DNA of 64,000 bases from Lenzites betulinus (taxonomy: Eukaryota > Basidiomycota > Agaricomycetes > Polyporales > Polyporaceae), in assembly GCA_022264855.1 (NCBI GenBank), contig JABYQU010000016.1:186001-250000 (forward strand), written 5' to 3'. Shown piece after piece: positions 1-11,181 of the stretch. Positions within the stretch are counted from its first letter, which is position 1. Each line of letters starts with the position of its first letter. A model generated the notes under the pieces. The model was not told where the DNA came from, did no database searches, and worked only from the letters and a program-made list of their open reading frames with translations. Made by a program: the position numbers and the translations under genes.

Positions 1-211
1 TTCCACATGACGGAGCCCCTTCCTAGCATGACGGATCATCTTAGCCCCGGTGGATGCCCCATGGTACTCGCGCTTCCTTTCTTCCAACACTTTCCGCGGC
101 ACCGTAAAGGCCTGGCGGCAAGAGGACCTCCCCTCTACAACACCCTGATACGCCGAGAGCATCCATATGATACGCAGACTTCTCATTCTTGGCAGCGGAT
201 TGTGTCTGGAG

Positions 212-218
212 TATAAAA
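212..218 (+). promoter_or_regulatory. TATA box of the deuterolysin gene
   Basis: TATAAAA lies about 70 nt upstream of the metalloprotease start codon at 288, in a good position for a core promoter. TATA-containing promoters are common for inducible secreted proteases in fungi. Placement is seen in the sequence; use is inferred. Confidence 0.55.
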
Positions 219-287
219 CGCCTCCTCAGAGTTCATAGGATGGCAGGCTCTCGATTTGAAGTCTACGCATTTGGTTGAGCAGTCACG

Positions 288-1708
288 ATGTTCTCTCTTG
301 CATTCGCCACCCTCGCTGTCTCCGCTGCGCTCTCTTTCGCTACGCCCGCGAAGAGAGCTCCTGCCCTCGAGGTCTCTCTCACAGGTCTGTACCATCATTG
401 CCCCGCAATTCAGACATCAACTGACCCGGTCCTCAGCCCCGACCGATGTGTACTCCATCGACGACATCAAGGTCACTGCCGCGGTGACCAACACGGGGTC
501 CGAGGATCTCAAGGTCCTCAAGTACGGCACTGTCCTTGACAGCGAGACGCCGACCCGCTCCTTCTCGGTCAGCAGGGACGGCGTCGTCGCCGACTTCACC
601 GGTGTCAAGCTCCAGCTCGACCTCGACTCCCTGGACGATTCTGCGTTCGTGGTCATCCCCGCTGGCGAGACCATCCTCGTCGAGCACCAGGGTACGCGCC
701 TGTGATGTTCTGTTCGCTCTTTGTCGCTGATCAAGACGTTGATAGTTGCACCACTCTATGACTTCGAGAAGCTCGGCGCCGGCGCGTTCGAGTTCGAGCC
801 TGTGACCACCTTCCAGATCGTAGAGGCGGAGGCGGAGCCGCGTGCATTTAAGGCCTCCGTGCAGAAGGTCAAGGTGAACGTCAAGCAGGACGTGGCGAAG
901 CGGGAGCTCGCCGCCGCGCACGACAAGCGTGCGCGCGTCTCGTGCTCGAGCAGCACCCAGAACAGCTTCATCTCGACGAGCTACACCGAGGCCAAGAGCC
1001 TCGCCTCTATTGCGGCCAGCTATGTCGCGAGCAACGGCGCGGACACGCTCTTCAAGTCGTACTTCGGCACTGCCTCGGTGCGTAGCTAGTCTGATCTAAA
1101 GCCTCGTGGTCGCTGACATCTGGTATAGACTACTACTGTTCGCAACGTCCTCACCGTAAGCACATGTTTGACGGCGGTGTTACCGTTGCCATATGCGGAA
1201 CTGTTGTGCGATGATCTTATAGGCGGTCGCCAACGAGAACTCTAGCACCCGCACGCTCAACTGCGTCGATCCCTACGGCTACTGCACCAGCGGCGTCATC
1301 GCTTACACCCTGACCGCTTCGACCAACGTCTAGTACGTTCCTCCTACCTACACTCACGGTATTCACATTGATCGATCCTCCATCCAATATCAGCTTCTGC
1401 TCGCTCTTCTTCCAGGAGCTCACCAGCACCCGCCTGTGCAGCGGCACGACCGTCGCCTCGCGCAACATCCGCGGTGGGACCGTCCTCCACGAGCTGACGC
1501 ACGCGCTGTCGGGCACCGACGATGTCGGCTACGGCTGCTCGTTCGACCAGAACCTTGGCCGTACCAGCCCCAGCCAGGCCATCCGCAACGCGGACAACTA
1601 CAACGTGAGTCCGCGTGTGCGATACCGCGCTGGATGCACGATGCTGACTAGAGGCTGCGAATGTGACAGTGCTTCGCCACACAGGTGTACCAGAGCACGC
1701 GGTGCTAG
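288..1708 (+). CDS. Deuterolysin-type secreted metalloprotease (M35, aspzincin)
   Basis: Secreted zinc endopeptidase. Seven exons join in phase: 288-384, 437-691, 746-1077, 1129-1155, 1223-1332, 1394-1604, 1670-1708. The product opens with a hydrophobic signal peptide (MFSLAFATLAVSAAL) followed by a Lys-Arg site, then a propeptide of about 150 residues ending at another Lys-Arg (AAHDKR) just before ARVSCSSS, the probable mature N-terminus after Kex2-type cleavage. The mature domain has the M35 zinc motif HELTH and the downstream GTDDVGYG, whose Asp is the third zinc ligand in aspzincins, plus several Cys for disulfides. The C-terminus ends in TRC. Length and layout fit deuterolysins of Agaricomycetes; the fit to lysine-specific M35 enzymes is weaker. 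Likely role: extracellular protein digestion. No disruption seen. Confidence 0.93.
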
Positions 1709-2101
1709 GCGTGTATTGTACGATGCGGAATTACGTAGGCAGGGTTGGACCAAGAGACAGGCTACCGATGCATGGTCGATCCCGGTGCCGTGTATGCACT
1801 TGTATGCCTCCGGTCCCATGTTCCCCATCTCAATAAATTGTGTTATCTCGTAACCTCGAAGCGGAACGCCCCCTGACACACATATTATGACATCGTGCGT
1901 GCCCATGCAAGAGCGCCTCATGATCGTGCACAAGATGGTGCACCCTCGATACATCTAAGACGATATCTATCACGCGTCTATCTGATTCTTGTTACATTCA
2001 CTTTCTCTTCTGAACTTCAACGATCTGTGCGAGATGTGAGCACGAGGATCTTGGCACGTAATTCGTGACTCACCCAACTGTACACGATTTCCCGCCGGCC
2101 C
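1709..2101. other. Convergent intergenic spacer
   Basis: Space between the 3' ends of the deuterolysin and methylthioadenosine phosphorylase genes. An AATAAA at 1832-1837 is a plausible polyadenylation signal for the upstream gene. No coding or RNA gene seen. Confidence 0.6.
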
Positions 2102-3267
2102 TTACTCCGAGAAGTACGTGGGGAGAATGTACTTCAGCTTCTCCCTGTCCTCGTCCTTCTGCTTCTCAGTGCGCGGCATGATCGAGAACTTCATGGATCC
2201 GATCTCCTCGGTGAGGAGGTCGCCCTGGGCCGCAGAGGCATTGAGATCTTCGAGCACGGCCTCGGCGACGTGCCTCGACAGCTTCGCGTTCGCGTGCAGG
2301 GTCTTGAACACCTCCGCGGCGGTGACGGCCTCCTCGCCCTCGCGCCACGAGTCGTAGTCGGTGACAGTCGCGACAAGGGCATACCTAGTTTGCACCTTAG
2401 CACCACTGCTCTCCCCACCCCACAACAAACACGACTCACCCCAGCTCGGCCTCACGCGCAAGCTTTGCCTCGGGGAGGACGCTCATGTTGATGATGTCCC
2501 CGCCCCACAGACGGTACATCTTGCTCTCCGCGCGCGTCGAGAACTGCGGGCCCTCCATGCACACGATGCACTTATCCGTGTGCACCTGCGGGCGGCGGCC
2601 CGCCACCGCGAACTCGTCCTCAGCCGCCGCGTCGAGCACGGCGCGCACGCGGCCCTCGAGCCAGCGCACGAGGCGCCCCGCGAACGGGTCGCCGAATGCG
2701 GCGTGCGCGACGACGCTCGTGCCCTCGAAGAAGCTCGCGGGGCGCACGCCCTTCGTGCGGTCGATGATCTGCGTCGGGAGCACGAAGTCGCCCGGGGCGC
2801 ACTCCTCGCGCAGCGAGCCGACCGCGGAGAACGCGAGGATCGCGCGCACGCCGAGCGACTTTAGCGCGGCGATGTTTGCGCGCGCGGGGACGGCGGAGGG
2901 CGCAATCGTGTGTCCGGAGCCGTGGCGCGCGAGGAAGGCGACCTTCGTGCCGGAGGGGAGCGCGCAGATGGCGATGGGCGAGCTGGGGAATCCCCATGGC
3001 TAGTATTTTGGTTGTCAGGTCGTGGTGCGCAGCAGTGTCAACACCCAGATACTCACGGTCTCTGGGTTGACGTGCTTCCTGTATGAGATGTATCAGTGCC
3101 TGAGACTTATTCGCGTAGAAATTGCCTTACAGGAAGGTGAGGTTGTCCAAATGGTACAAACCACTTCCGCCAATGACGCCGACCAAAACTGCATCGCGAA
3201 GTCAGATCGCGACGATGCAGTAAGATGCCCGGTTATCCTTACCATTCTCGCCTTCAGAGGATGCCAT
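2102..3267 (-). CDS. MEU1: S-methyl-5'-thioadenosine phosphorylase
   Basis: Phosphorolyses methylthioadenosine to adenine and methylthioribose-1-phosphate in the methionine salvage pathway; cytosolic/nuclear. Five exons (3243-3267, 3131-3188, 3057-3078, 2440-2999, 2102-2384) join in phase to give about 315 residues, near the 283-340 typical of the family. The start MASSEGEN is followed by the nucleoside-phosphorylase N-motif [12 protein letters not shown], then [23 protein letters not shown], the [12 protein letters not shown] phosphate/base motif and [16 protein letters not shown]. The segment TVTDYDSW carries the two Asp that favour 6-aminopurines and separate this enzyme from purine nucleoside phosphorylase, which has Asn there. 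No defects seen. The yeast homologue is MEU1, the human one MTAP. Confidence 0.95.
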
Positions 3268-3750
3268 TACGTTTTGGCGTATTTTCAAAGTCCTAGATGA
3301 ACGCAAAGGTAGAGTTGAGAAACAGTTACGAACGCTATGCGGTCGAGCGTAATATCGATGGAATGAGATCATAATCTTACGAAACGCCTGGCGTCTAATG
3401 GCGTCTTCTCGCAGATCTTCGCGGATCACAACGCCGGGACGCCCGCCGTGGGCCTCTCACACACATAGCGAACGTCTGTCTACGTATAAAGGTAAATGCA
3501 CTCACAAGCTGGTAATGTTCGATGGTGGTCGCTTCGACAGTGCCGCTACTTGGACGAAAGTACTGTGCACTATGACAAATACGCCCTCACAAGCCGCCAC
3601 AAACAAGCGTATACACCACAGTGGCGTCCACCTCGCAAATCCTAAGTCCTTTCGAAGGCCCTTGCTTATATTCCAGGATTCACCTTCGCGCGAGGGCAGT
3701 TATAGATTTGAGGCCCAAATCGTCCCCCACACTATCTAGTTGACTGCTGC
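3268..3750. other. Promoter region of the phosphorylase gene
   Basis: Spacer between the 5' end of the methylthioadenosine phosphorylase gene and the 3' end of the NmrA-like gene, both on the minus strand. Short open frames are present but have no splice or codon support. Nothing else recognised. Confidence 0.5.
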
Positions 3751-4910
3751 TCAAACAGTCTTCTTTCCTTCCTTCAGCCTCTGGACGTAGTCCTTTACCA
3801 GCTGGCTGCCCTTCACCCAATCGCGATAGGTCTTCGCCTGTGGGTAAATCGATAGCGTCTGCGCCTTGTCCTGGAAAACCTCGGTCAGAACGACTTTTCT
3901 CACGCATTCGCGACAATCACACTCACCCGCACGCCGCTGTCGGGCCCCGCGCGCTTCACATACTCCCAAGAGAGGTACATCGTCTCCGCAAGGGGATGGT
4001 CGGCGTGACGGGATCCCTCGAATTGCTCAGGGGTGAGCTCGAACGCCAGGCCGGCCTTCTCGCCTGTCACTTCGGAGAACTGGCTCGCGAGATCACGCAA
4101 CGAGAGGTACTCGACCACGGTCTTGATCTTCACACCTGTTCACCCCTGATGTCAACGTGGAATGCACAGGTGCAGGATGAGGCGGGCATACCAGTGTACT
4201 TTGTGGGCTCGCGGAATGCGGGTACCACCAGGCCGCCGATGTCCGCGACGCTGAAGGCGAAGATGGGCACGTCGGGCAAGAAGCCGACGGCCCAAGTGAA
4301 GCCCTTCTCGGCGTCATAGCTCGGCGCGAAGAAACTGGTCCAGAAGTTCTCTGCGAAGGACGCGTGTCAGCGTTCTAGCCATCCGTATATTGGACATAGA
4401 TTCTCACCGTAGTACATTGGGATGTATACGAACGTATACGGGATGCCGCTCGCGATGACGCGATCCTCGATGAGGGCCTTGCTGCGCCACGAGATTGCAG
4501 CACATTCGCCCTCGCGGCCCTCAACGGTGCTCCAGACAAGGTGCTTCACGCCGGCACGCACGGCGCCATCAACAATGTTCCTCCCGTGCAGCTGTTCGCC
4601 ATCGAAACCGTGCACGTAGAACTGCGTAAGGCCAAACACACCCCATGCACCCTCAAAGGCGGCCGCAGTCTCGTCGAGAGAGGAAAGATCCGCCTTGACA
4701 ACCTCGACACCGCGCGCAGCGAGCGCCTGCGCCGCCGCGGAGGTGGGGTCGCGTGTGATCGCACGGACGGAGAACGTTTCGGGCTCCTTGAGGAGGAATT
4801 CGACGACGGACGAGCCTTGTCTGGATGGGTCGATGAGCAATGATCAGATCACGTAGGATTCCAAGTACGCACTGCCCCGTTGCTCCTGTAACGGCGATGA
4901 GTTTAGACAT
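3751..4910 (-). CDS. NmrA-like NAD(P)-binding Rossmann protein
   Basis: Atypical short-chain dehydrogenase of the NmrA/HSCARG group, which bind NAD(P) and act either as redox sensors or as reductases; the substrate cannot be told. The start MSKLIAVTGATG is chosen because it is immediately followed, across an intron with donor GTGCGT, by QQGSSVVEFLL, giving the hallmark GATGxQG dinucleotide-binding loop at residues 8-14. Next are RAITRDP (second strand with the Arg that contacts the adenine ribose phosphate), VEVVKADLSS, WGVFGLTQFYV, KHLVWSTV and the YTFVYIPMYYENF region. The C-terminal part includes PEQFEGSRHADHP and ends KEGKKTV. Five or more exons, about 310 residues, the usual length. In fungi these genes are numerous and mostly uncharacterised. 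Confidence 0.85.
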
Positions 4911-6638
4911 GATGTGAAGACACGAGGGGATGGGTCGTAACGGTGGAAGACGGAGGGAGGGAGGTGGCGTCGTTCTCCAGGCGGACTTCGCTGGGTGTAC
5001 TATTGAAAACGAGCGGGAGCCGGCTGGGATCACCGTTACCGGGCGCACGATCCGCCGTCGTAATGAGGGTCGCACGGCATTTCTTTGCACTTTGCGGCCG
5101 TCACGAAATAATATGCCTCGGGTGGGAAGGTGTCGCCTATGGTCACTCGGGCGCCGGGTCTGGCCTCATGATACCGCTTACCACCGTCAGAAGGCATTCT
5201 TGGGTCGGTTAGAGTGCAAGAGACTTGACAATATTTAGTTTCAACCATTACAAGCACTAGTCAATCAACATTTACATCTCAATCGATGCCACGAAGGGCC
5301 GGGACTAACCCCGAAGGGAGCACACGACTGACCTGTAAGGCACGGGCTGGCACGGGGCGTGGTCATCGATGCGTAGGCCTCATTTCGACGGACGCTAATT
5401 CGGCAATGACGACGTCTTCCGGGGTGTGCGGTGTCCGCTTTGTCTCGGCTCGGAAAAGTATTGAAGCATGAAGAGGGGGAGGAGCGGGGAGGAGGAGAAG
5501 AGGCGAGAAGCAGACGAGAAGCTGGTGACGATTAGCGCGAAGACCTTACAGGCGAGGATGTATCTGATGGGCACTGCCACCGAGCATGGGCGGCCGGGAC
5601 CGATGGGCCAAATGGGGCGCAAGACGCCGTGCGACCGCGCAGTGACGTCGCCCCGCCCAGACCGCCTCCGCCCTCCCAACCTGCTCCGCGAGCCCCCGGT
5701 TCATCCATTCTCGAGCCCATCGCTCACCTGCCCACTTAACGACCCGATGGCTCGTCTTGCCACGCACCCCGCGATCATCGCCCGTGCTACGCGCGCCCCT
5801 AAGAAATACTCTTGAGAATCCACATAATTGAGAATCGCAAAGAACAGGAGACTCGGATAACAGGGGCACCCCGAGGGCTTGCGATCAGGGGCCCACAGTG
5901 GTCAATAAAAGTAAGTTAAAGTTCTCGAGGCGTATTCCAAGACTGCTGGAAGCTACTTACGGGGCTCTATTAAAGTGGGCCCGAGGAGGCCCGAGGAGAA
6001 TATTTGAGTATAATACTGACGCGGCCGCGGAAGATTTCTCTTAGTTTGCCATCATCACGCCACAAACAAGCACCGTCTGTCTCCAAACCCTTGGAGAGAG
6101 ACACTGCTTGGTCTAGACCGATCCACCCTAACACCGCATGCTGTCTTGGTCAGGAACAGATTTTAGGATTCCGTCGCTCGGCTCCTTGGATTCGGGGCGT
6201 GCGTCGGTGCACATCTCCGCTCCGACGCGACATGTTCTCACTCGTTCATGAACCCTGCCCCGCGAGTGCCGCAGCTTTGAAGCTTGCACCCCAACTCTCA
6301 GGAGCACCCCTCTTGCCCTGTGTTCACTCTCCCTGCCACACAAGCTCCCGCCACCCCGTTTCTCGCTGACGCGATCCGCCTTGCGACAAGCCTTGGGCCT
6401 TCCCGGCCAACGGCGTCCCATTACTGACGCCTATCAGACCGCGTCGCGACTCTGTTCGAGAGCCCAGTCCCCGCTCGCTTACAGTTTGCCGTCCGATACA
6501 ATTTCGGTCGCCAATTGACGGCTCCCCGGGTGATATGAAGATCGTCGCTCCCTGCGGCCCCGAACGTTTATCTCCTGCTCTGCCGCTCTCCCTCTCCAAC
6601 CATCCTTACCGACACTCCCCCCATTCCTCCTAGCCACC
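4911..6638. other. Intergenic region between divergent genes
   Basis: About 1.7 kb between the 5' ends of the NmrA-like gene (minus) and the DUF6533 gene (plus). A few open frames of 90-120 codons occur on both strands but none shows a recognisable motif, good splice continuity or homology I can name. The 150 nt before 6639 is pyrimidine-rich, as in many fungal promoters. A short direct repeat of CCCGAGGAGG is at about 5980-5998. Confidence 0.5.
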
Positions 6639-8052
6639 ATGTCGGGCATGTACGAGGTGAACCAAATCGCCGCCGCGTCACTGGGCGCAGACGCAGTGAC
6701 TACGGAGGCCATCGCCACCGCGTTCGGGCTGTTACACGTTCTCCAAGTGTACACTTCATGCATGGTAAGCTCACGCGTACCGGCCAATAAATTATAGTAA
6801 CTGACATTAATCCCGGTTCAGATGTCTATTGCCGTATGGGATTGGCTAGCATGTCTAAAAGGCGAGCATTCGCGCACCATTTACCTATGTTATGCCCTCT
6901 GAGCGGTGAACATAGTTGAGTGGGACGTAATCTGGAACTCCCGCTGGACAACAATCAAGTGCTTATACCTGTGGACACGATACTATGGTCAGCACATTTG
7001 TAAACCGCGTCCTTGCCAAATTCTCATGAGCTCGGATGTACAGGTCTACTCGCGTTCGCACTGTGCCTTTGGCTGTTCAACGCGAACTTCACTTCCGACG
7101 AATGCAAATCGCTGCACTACATCATCGCAGCCTCATGCATGTGGGTTACACTAGGCTCCGGTAGGAATTTCGCCTTTTACTATCCCGTCGCCGACTCACG
7201 TGCGTATGTTTTTTTGCAGAGGCGATCCTCGCCATGCGCACCCATGCCTTCCTGGGCCGCCAACTTTGGACAGCGATCCTTCTGTCCGCTATGTTGGTGG
7301 GCGAGACCGCCTATCTTCTGTTCGTATCTATCGTCGGAGTACACCAGATCGTGCTTCCGATCGTCACCCGGGGCCCCTGCACGGCGAGCGACGCCCCTGG
7401 CAAGCACATCGTCTCCGGCTTCTGGCTGGCACCGGTAGCATTCGATCTTTTCTGCACGTTCCTTACCCTGTGGAAGGTACGTCCCTTCCCGCTCTCGCGC
7501 GACTCGGACCCGCATTTAACACGGTACCGATATTCAGGTCACCCGGATGCACGCGCGGGGCTCTCCCCTCGTGAAGATCTTCGTCACCGAGGGGCTCTTC
7601 TACTTCATCCTCGTCGCCTCCGTCAACGTCCTCAACGCGATCTTCATGTTCCAGTCCAACGCGAGCATCCAGAACATCAACTGTACGTCCCCCGTCCCTG
7701 TCCCTGTCCCGCGTCCGCCCGACCCTGCTGACGATTCCTGCCCCCCACAGCCTTCCTCGCACTCATCATCTCGCAAGTGCTCTGCTGCCGGCTCGTGCTC
7801 AACCTGCGCCTACGCGGACGCGCAGGCGGCGTGCACTCGACCGAAGGCCCGATGGGCAGCTCGAACACGAAGGGCACCGTGCCCGTGTTCGCGCACCCGG
7901 GCGGCGCGCGCGGCGGCCCCACGGACACCGGCTTCGAGACCGTGAACATCCCGCTCGAGCACTTCAATCGGCCAGACGACGAGAGCTATGAGCACGATCA
8001 CGGGGTGAAGGTGCATGTGTCTGTGGAGCGCGATGTGGAGGTCGGGAAGTGA
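6639..8052 (+). CDS. DUF6533 multi-pass membrane protein
   Basis: Integral membrane protein of a very large Agaricomycete family of unknown function, with a GPCR-like number of helices. Exons 6639-6764, 6822-6861, 6916-6987, 7044-7160, 7220-7476, 7538-7682 and 7751-8052 join in phase. The N-terminal DUF6533 signature is seen as WDWLACLKVEWDVIWNSRW followed by TTIKCLYLWTRY. Hydrophobic helices follow: LLAFALCLWLF, YIIAASCMWVTLG, LWTAILLSAMLVGETAYLLF, FWLAPVAFDLFCTFLTLW, IFVTEGLFYFILVASVNVLNAIF and FLALIISQVLCCRLVL. The last 80 residues are hydrophilic and acidic/His-rich, predicted cytoplasmic. The signature is only restored if the second intron (6862-6915) uses a GC donor. Function unknown; a receptor-like role is speculation. 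Confidence 0.88.
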
Positions 8053-8221
8053 GCGCGCGCCGTGCGCGTGTGTTTTCACGTCTTCTGCGGGCATGCGGAG
8101 GGCGAAAATGAGGAAATAATGCGGAGGGCGCTTCGTACCGTAGCATAGTACTTAGGCTGCTTCCTATATCTTGCACATTGTCTATTCATACGTGGCCTGT
8201 CGTCGCCACAATGCTATACTA

Positions 8222-8900
8222 TCACACACCTGTTCTTTTGCGGTCCGGGCCGTTCATGCATGCACGTCGATCCGACAAGCCAGTCAATTTGCTCTGTAGT
8301 ATACTCGACAAGAATGTTACACGAGAGGAGTAGTAGTCTAGAAGTGGAAGTTGCCACCCCAGAAAGCATGTGTGAAACGTGGGTAAGGTGGTTTCCCATG
8401 GATGTTCACGACCGCGTCGTGGGGGATAGAACACCCACACAGACAGTTTGTCCGAGAGCTTGATTTGGTTAACCCAGCTCGACCGGGCTGTAACACAAAT
8501 GCGCAGGTCCGAGTCAGTCCGCCTGTTCACACCCGGGCACATCAAGACGGGCGCTCTCACCTTCTACGAAACTTTCTGCATGTGGACACCCAAACAACAA
8601 GTACCCATGAACCGAGTCCACACGCCGAGGTTTAAAACTCGCGTAACGGCTGCCAGTCGAAGCCGTTTCTGACGAGAAAACCGACTCGGTTTCGACGGGG
8701 CATTCGACTATCGTTAAGTCCCTGAGATCGCAACGTTCTGTACGCGCTTTGGAGAGGGGGTTCAGACCGGGCGGAGGGGTGTGAATGAGGGTGTATGTGG
8801 TGCTCACCCGATGATCTGACGGTACAAGGGGACGACCGATAGGTTTAGTGGTGGGGGGCGGATTTGCCAGAGGCGCGATGTGATTGGGTATGTCTTCCAT
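8222..8900 (-). CDS. Possible small two-exon gene, unknown function
   Basis: A candidate gene not resembling anything I know. An ATG at 8900 (MEDIPNHIAPLANPPP) opens a frame without stops to 8561. There a strong donor (GTGAGA), an internal CTGAC and a TTACAG acceptor define a 73-nt intron (8488-8560) that keeps the frame open to a stop at 8222, giving about 201 residues. A TATA box lies about 60 nt upstream at 8959-8966. The first half is rich in Pro, Ser and Thr, the second half is mixed with several aromatic residues; no signal peptide or membrane helix. It would converge on the DUF6533 gene, ending 170 nt from it. Chance open frame remains possible. Confidence 0.35.
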
Positions 8901-8958
8901 GTTTGAGGGTCGTATGTAGATGGGCGAGTGTCTGACGATGTCTATGCATATCGCCTCT

Positions 8959-8966
8959 CTTTTATA
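8959..8966 (-). promoter_or_regulatory. TATA box upstream of the possible small gene
   Basis: TATAAAAG on the minus strand, about 60 nt before the candidate ATG at 8900. Its position is the main non-coding support for that gene. Confidence 0.35.
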
Positions 8967-9588
8967 TGCCGCCGACGGCGACAATGGGGCATTGTACAGT
9001 GCGGTGGGTCCACCGCGGCTGCTGGACCTGTGTGGCACACATTGTAATAACTCAAATACAACGACGGAAAGAATCCATTGTAAGGCCGCGCAGATGCATG
9101 TGCTTTGTTTTCTGGCGAACGTATGTGCCACTCAGGGGATCCTCTCAACGAGTTTGCTCAGTGACAGGCGTTGGGGTCTCAGCCTTACTCATACATCAAG
9201 AACTCTGGTTGGTGAGCGTGTGTGGCTGCGATGGCTCGAATCGCAGCGAGTGGCATGGTCTCGCGCATATATCCGAGGATACGCTTTCGCGAGGCGCGCC
9301 GCGCGACACGATCACGTGGAAGACGCGTTGCGCGTTTAGCGAGTGTTTAGCGCCTCCGTCGCGTTCAGAAGGGCGATGTCTGCCCTTGGTGGGTATAGCA
9401 CAGCGATCTGATTTGGACGCGTATTATACACATTATTTGAACCTTATAACTAACCTTGAACTTTACATGCGGTACCCCGCTGCGGTAGGCCCTAGATAAG
9501 CAGATAGACCACGCATATAGTGACACATCTGCCGCCACTCACCGAGAAGAAACTGCTTTCGTGCGTGCGACGCGCGAGCACGCAGCGT
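8967..9588. other. Intergenic spacer
   Basis: Lies between the TATA box of the candidate small gene and the 3' end of the C2H2 zinc-finger gene, both minus strand. Open frames here lack support. Nothing recognised. Confidence 0.45.
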
Positions 9589-10571
9589 CTACCACCCCAT
9601 CGTCAGCTGCTTCGCACCGCTAGACAACTGCCCCATGACCCTGTTAAACTCGCTCTGGAAGCGGCGCACGCCGCAACTCCCGCCCTCGACGTGCTGACAG
9701 AACGCGCTGAGCGTGCTGAACGCGGCGTCACAGCCCTGCCACCCCTGAGGGCAGTGATAGAGCTTCTCCGCGCGCGCCGGGCTTGAGAGATGCTGGTTCA
9801 GCGCCGAGAGCGACCGGTACGTGCGGTGGCAGAGGTAGCACTCGTAGCAAGACCCGTTCCACGCGCGCTCGGTCGCCCATGTCTTGGTGACGGTCGTGTC
9901 CCCCGAGGAACCGGGAGTGCCAGCGATGAGCCGCGAGGGGTTCGTGATGATGTTTGAGCGGTCGATCTGGGCGACGATACGGTTGACTGCGTCGCGCGTG
10001 AGGCGGGAGGGGCACGAGCCCGACTCGAGGTGGAGGACTAGGGCAGCCGTGGAGACGAACGACCGGCCGCAGTTCTGCATGGGACATTGCACGGTTCTGC
10101 CTTGATGCGCGGCGGAACGCTGGTGGTTATCGAGGTTGTTCCCGTTCTCGAACATACGCTTGCAGGGGACGCAGTACCGGTCGGCATGCTTCTGACGATG
10201 ATGCTCTTGGAGGCCGATCTCGCTGTCGAAGATCTCGAAAGTGAACGAATGTCAACTAGTCAGGTAGAGAAAAGAATACTCGTATTACTGGTGCTCACTT
10301 TGTTGCAGTCGCCGCAGTACGCATGTTCGTCTTCGTAGTGGTTGCGGAGGTCCTGATCATCGTCAAGATGCAGGCGGCAGCGCTGACAGTATGCGTGGTG
10401 CGGGCTCTGAACGAAGTGCTGCGTAAGATACGGGTAGCTGGCAAATTGTATGTCGCATTCGAAGCAATAGGAATGTTCGTCGTCTTCATGCGAAAACAAG
10501 TCATCCTTGCACTCGAACCACTGCATACAGCCTGAAAAGGTACATTGCACCTCCTCGTAAGGCCACGGCAT
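9589..10571 (-). CDS. C2H2 zinc-finger protein with about eight fingers
   Basis: Nucleic-acid or protein-binding zinc-finger protein, target unknown. Two exons, 10299-10571 and 9589-10233, give about 305 residues. The start MPWPYEEVQC is the first ATG; the sequence before it looks like an intron acceptor or leader. Successive Cys/His clusters are visible: CTFSGCMQWF...H, YCFECDIQF...HH, YCQRCRLHL...H, YCGDC...H, YCVPCKRMF...H, VQCPMQNCGRSF (His-Cys end), CYLCHRTYRSLSALNQH and YHCPQGWQGC...H. The first half is acidic with fingers spaced about 25 residues apart; the last fingers follow a 60-residue linker. Such proteins recur in mushrooms and are annotated only as C2H2-type. Whether it is a transcription factor or RNA-binding is open. 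Confidence 0.85.
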
Positions 10572-11181
10572 CTGTAAGGGCAATGTAGAGGTCCCGAAGG
10601 CCGGTCTTCGCGCTAGGAGGTAGCTATCAAAAATTGCGGAGCAAATAAAAAGGGATCCTGGTGCTCACTCTGCGGGGAGGGACGTGGGCGGATGCAAGTT
10701 TGTTTATCGAGAGCGGAAGTATAAGTAGCCTGACCTACGGGCGTCTATGGCGGGACTTGACATGTAGGGAATTCCTACCGAACTCGCGAAGTGCAGGCTT
10801 CGCATGTCTCTTATGACGTCTGAGATCTTAGATCTTAGATTCTGACATGTGCCAGAAGGAAATACTGCATAGCGCCATAATGACTCTATGCGTCCTATAC
10901 CTAGTCACTAGGGCGATCTGGTACCCGGGCCTATACCTGTAGCATGTACAGAGTACTTGATACAGCCGGATGATGCAATTCCTCAAGGACACAGGTGGTA
11001 TACATTTCCTTCCGAAATACATGCCTGTGCTATAACCAATCATGGCTACAGGGAAATAACTACATAAAACATAACGGACGTACAAACATAACCTCGAACG
11101 CGAACACGGTTCCAGATAACATATAGCAACATACACCACGTACGCGTACTGCAGTACTGTGATACTTCTACATATGCCTTT
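10572..11181. other. Intergenic spacer and leader of the zinc-finger gene
   Basis: Holds the promoter of the zinc-finger gene and the 3' flank of the large disordered-protein gene. A short tandem ATCTTAG repeat is near 10830-10846. No gene seen. Confidence 0.5.

Noticed and set aside
3398..3739. Plus-strand open frame of 113 codons upstream of the phosphorylase
   Set aside because: No motif, no splice partners, and it overlaps the promoter of an opposite-strand gene.
4930..6421. Several open frames of 90-120 codons between the NmrA-like and DUF6533 genes
   Set aside because: Overlap on both strands, low-complexity Arg/Pro content as expected for chance frames in GC-rich DNA.
8901..9131. Upstream extension of the frame of the candidate small gene to 9131
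   Set aside because: It would include the TATA box and leader; the ATG at 8900 fits the promoter better.
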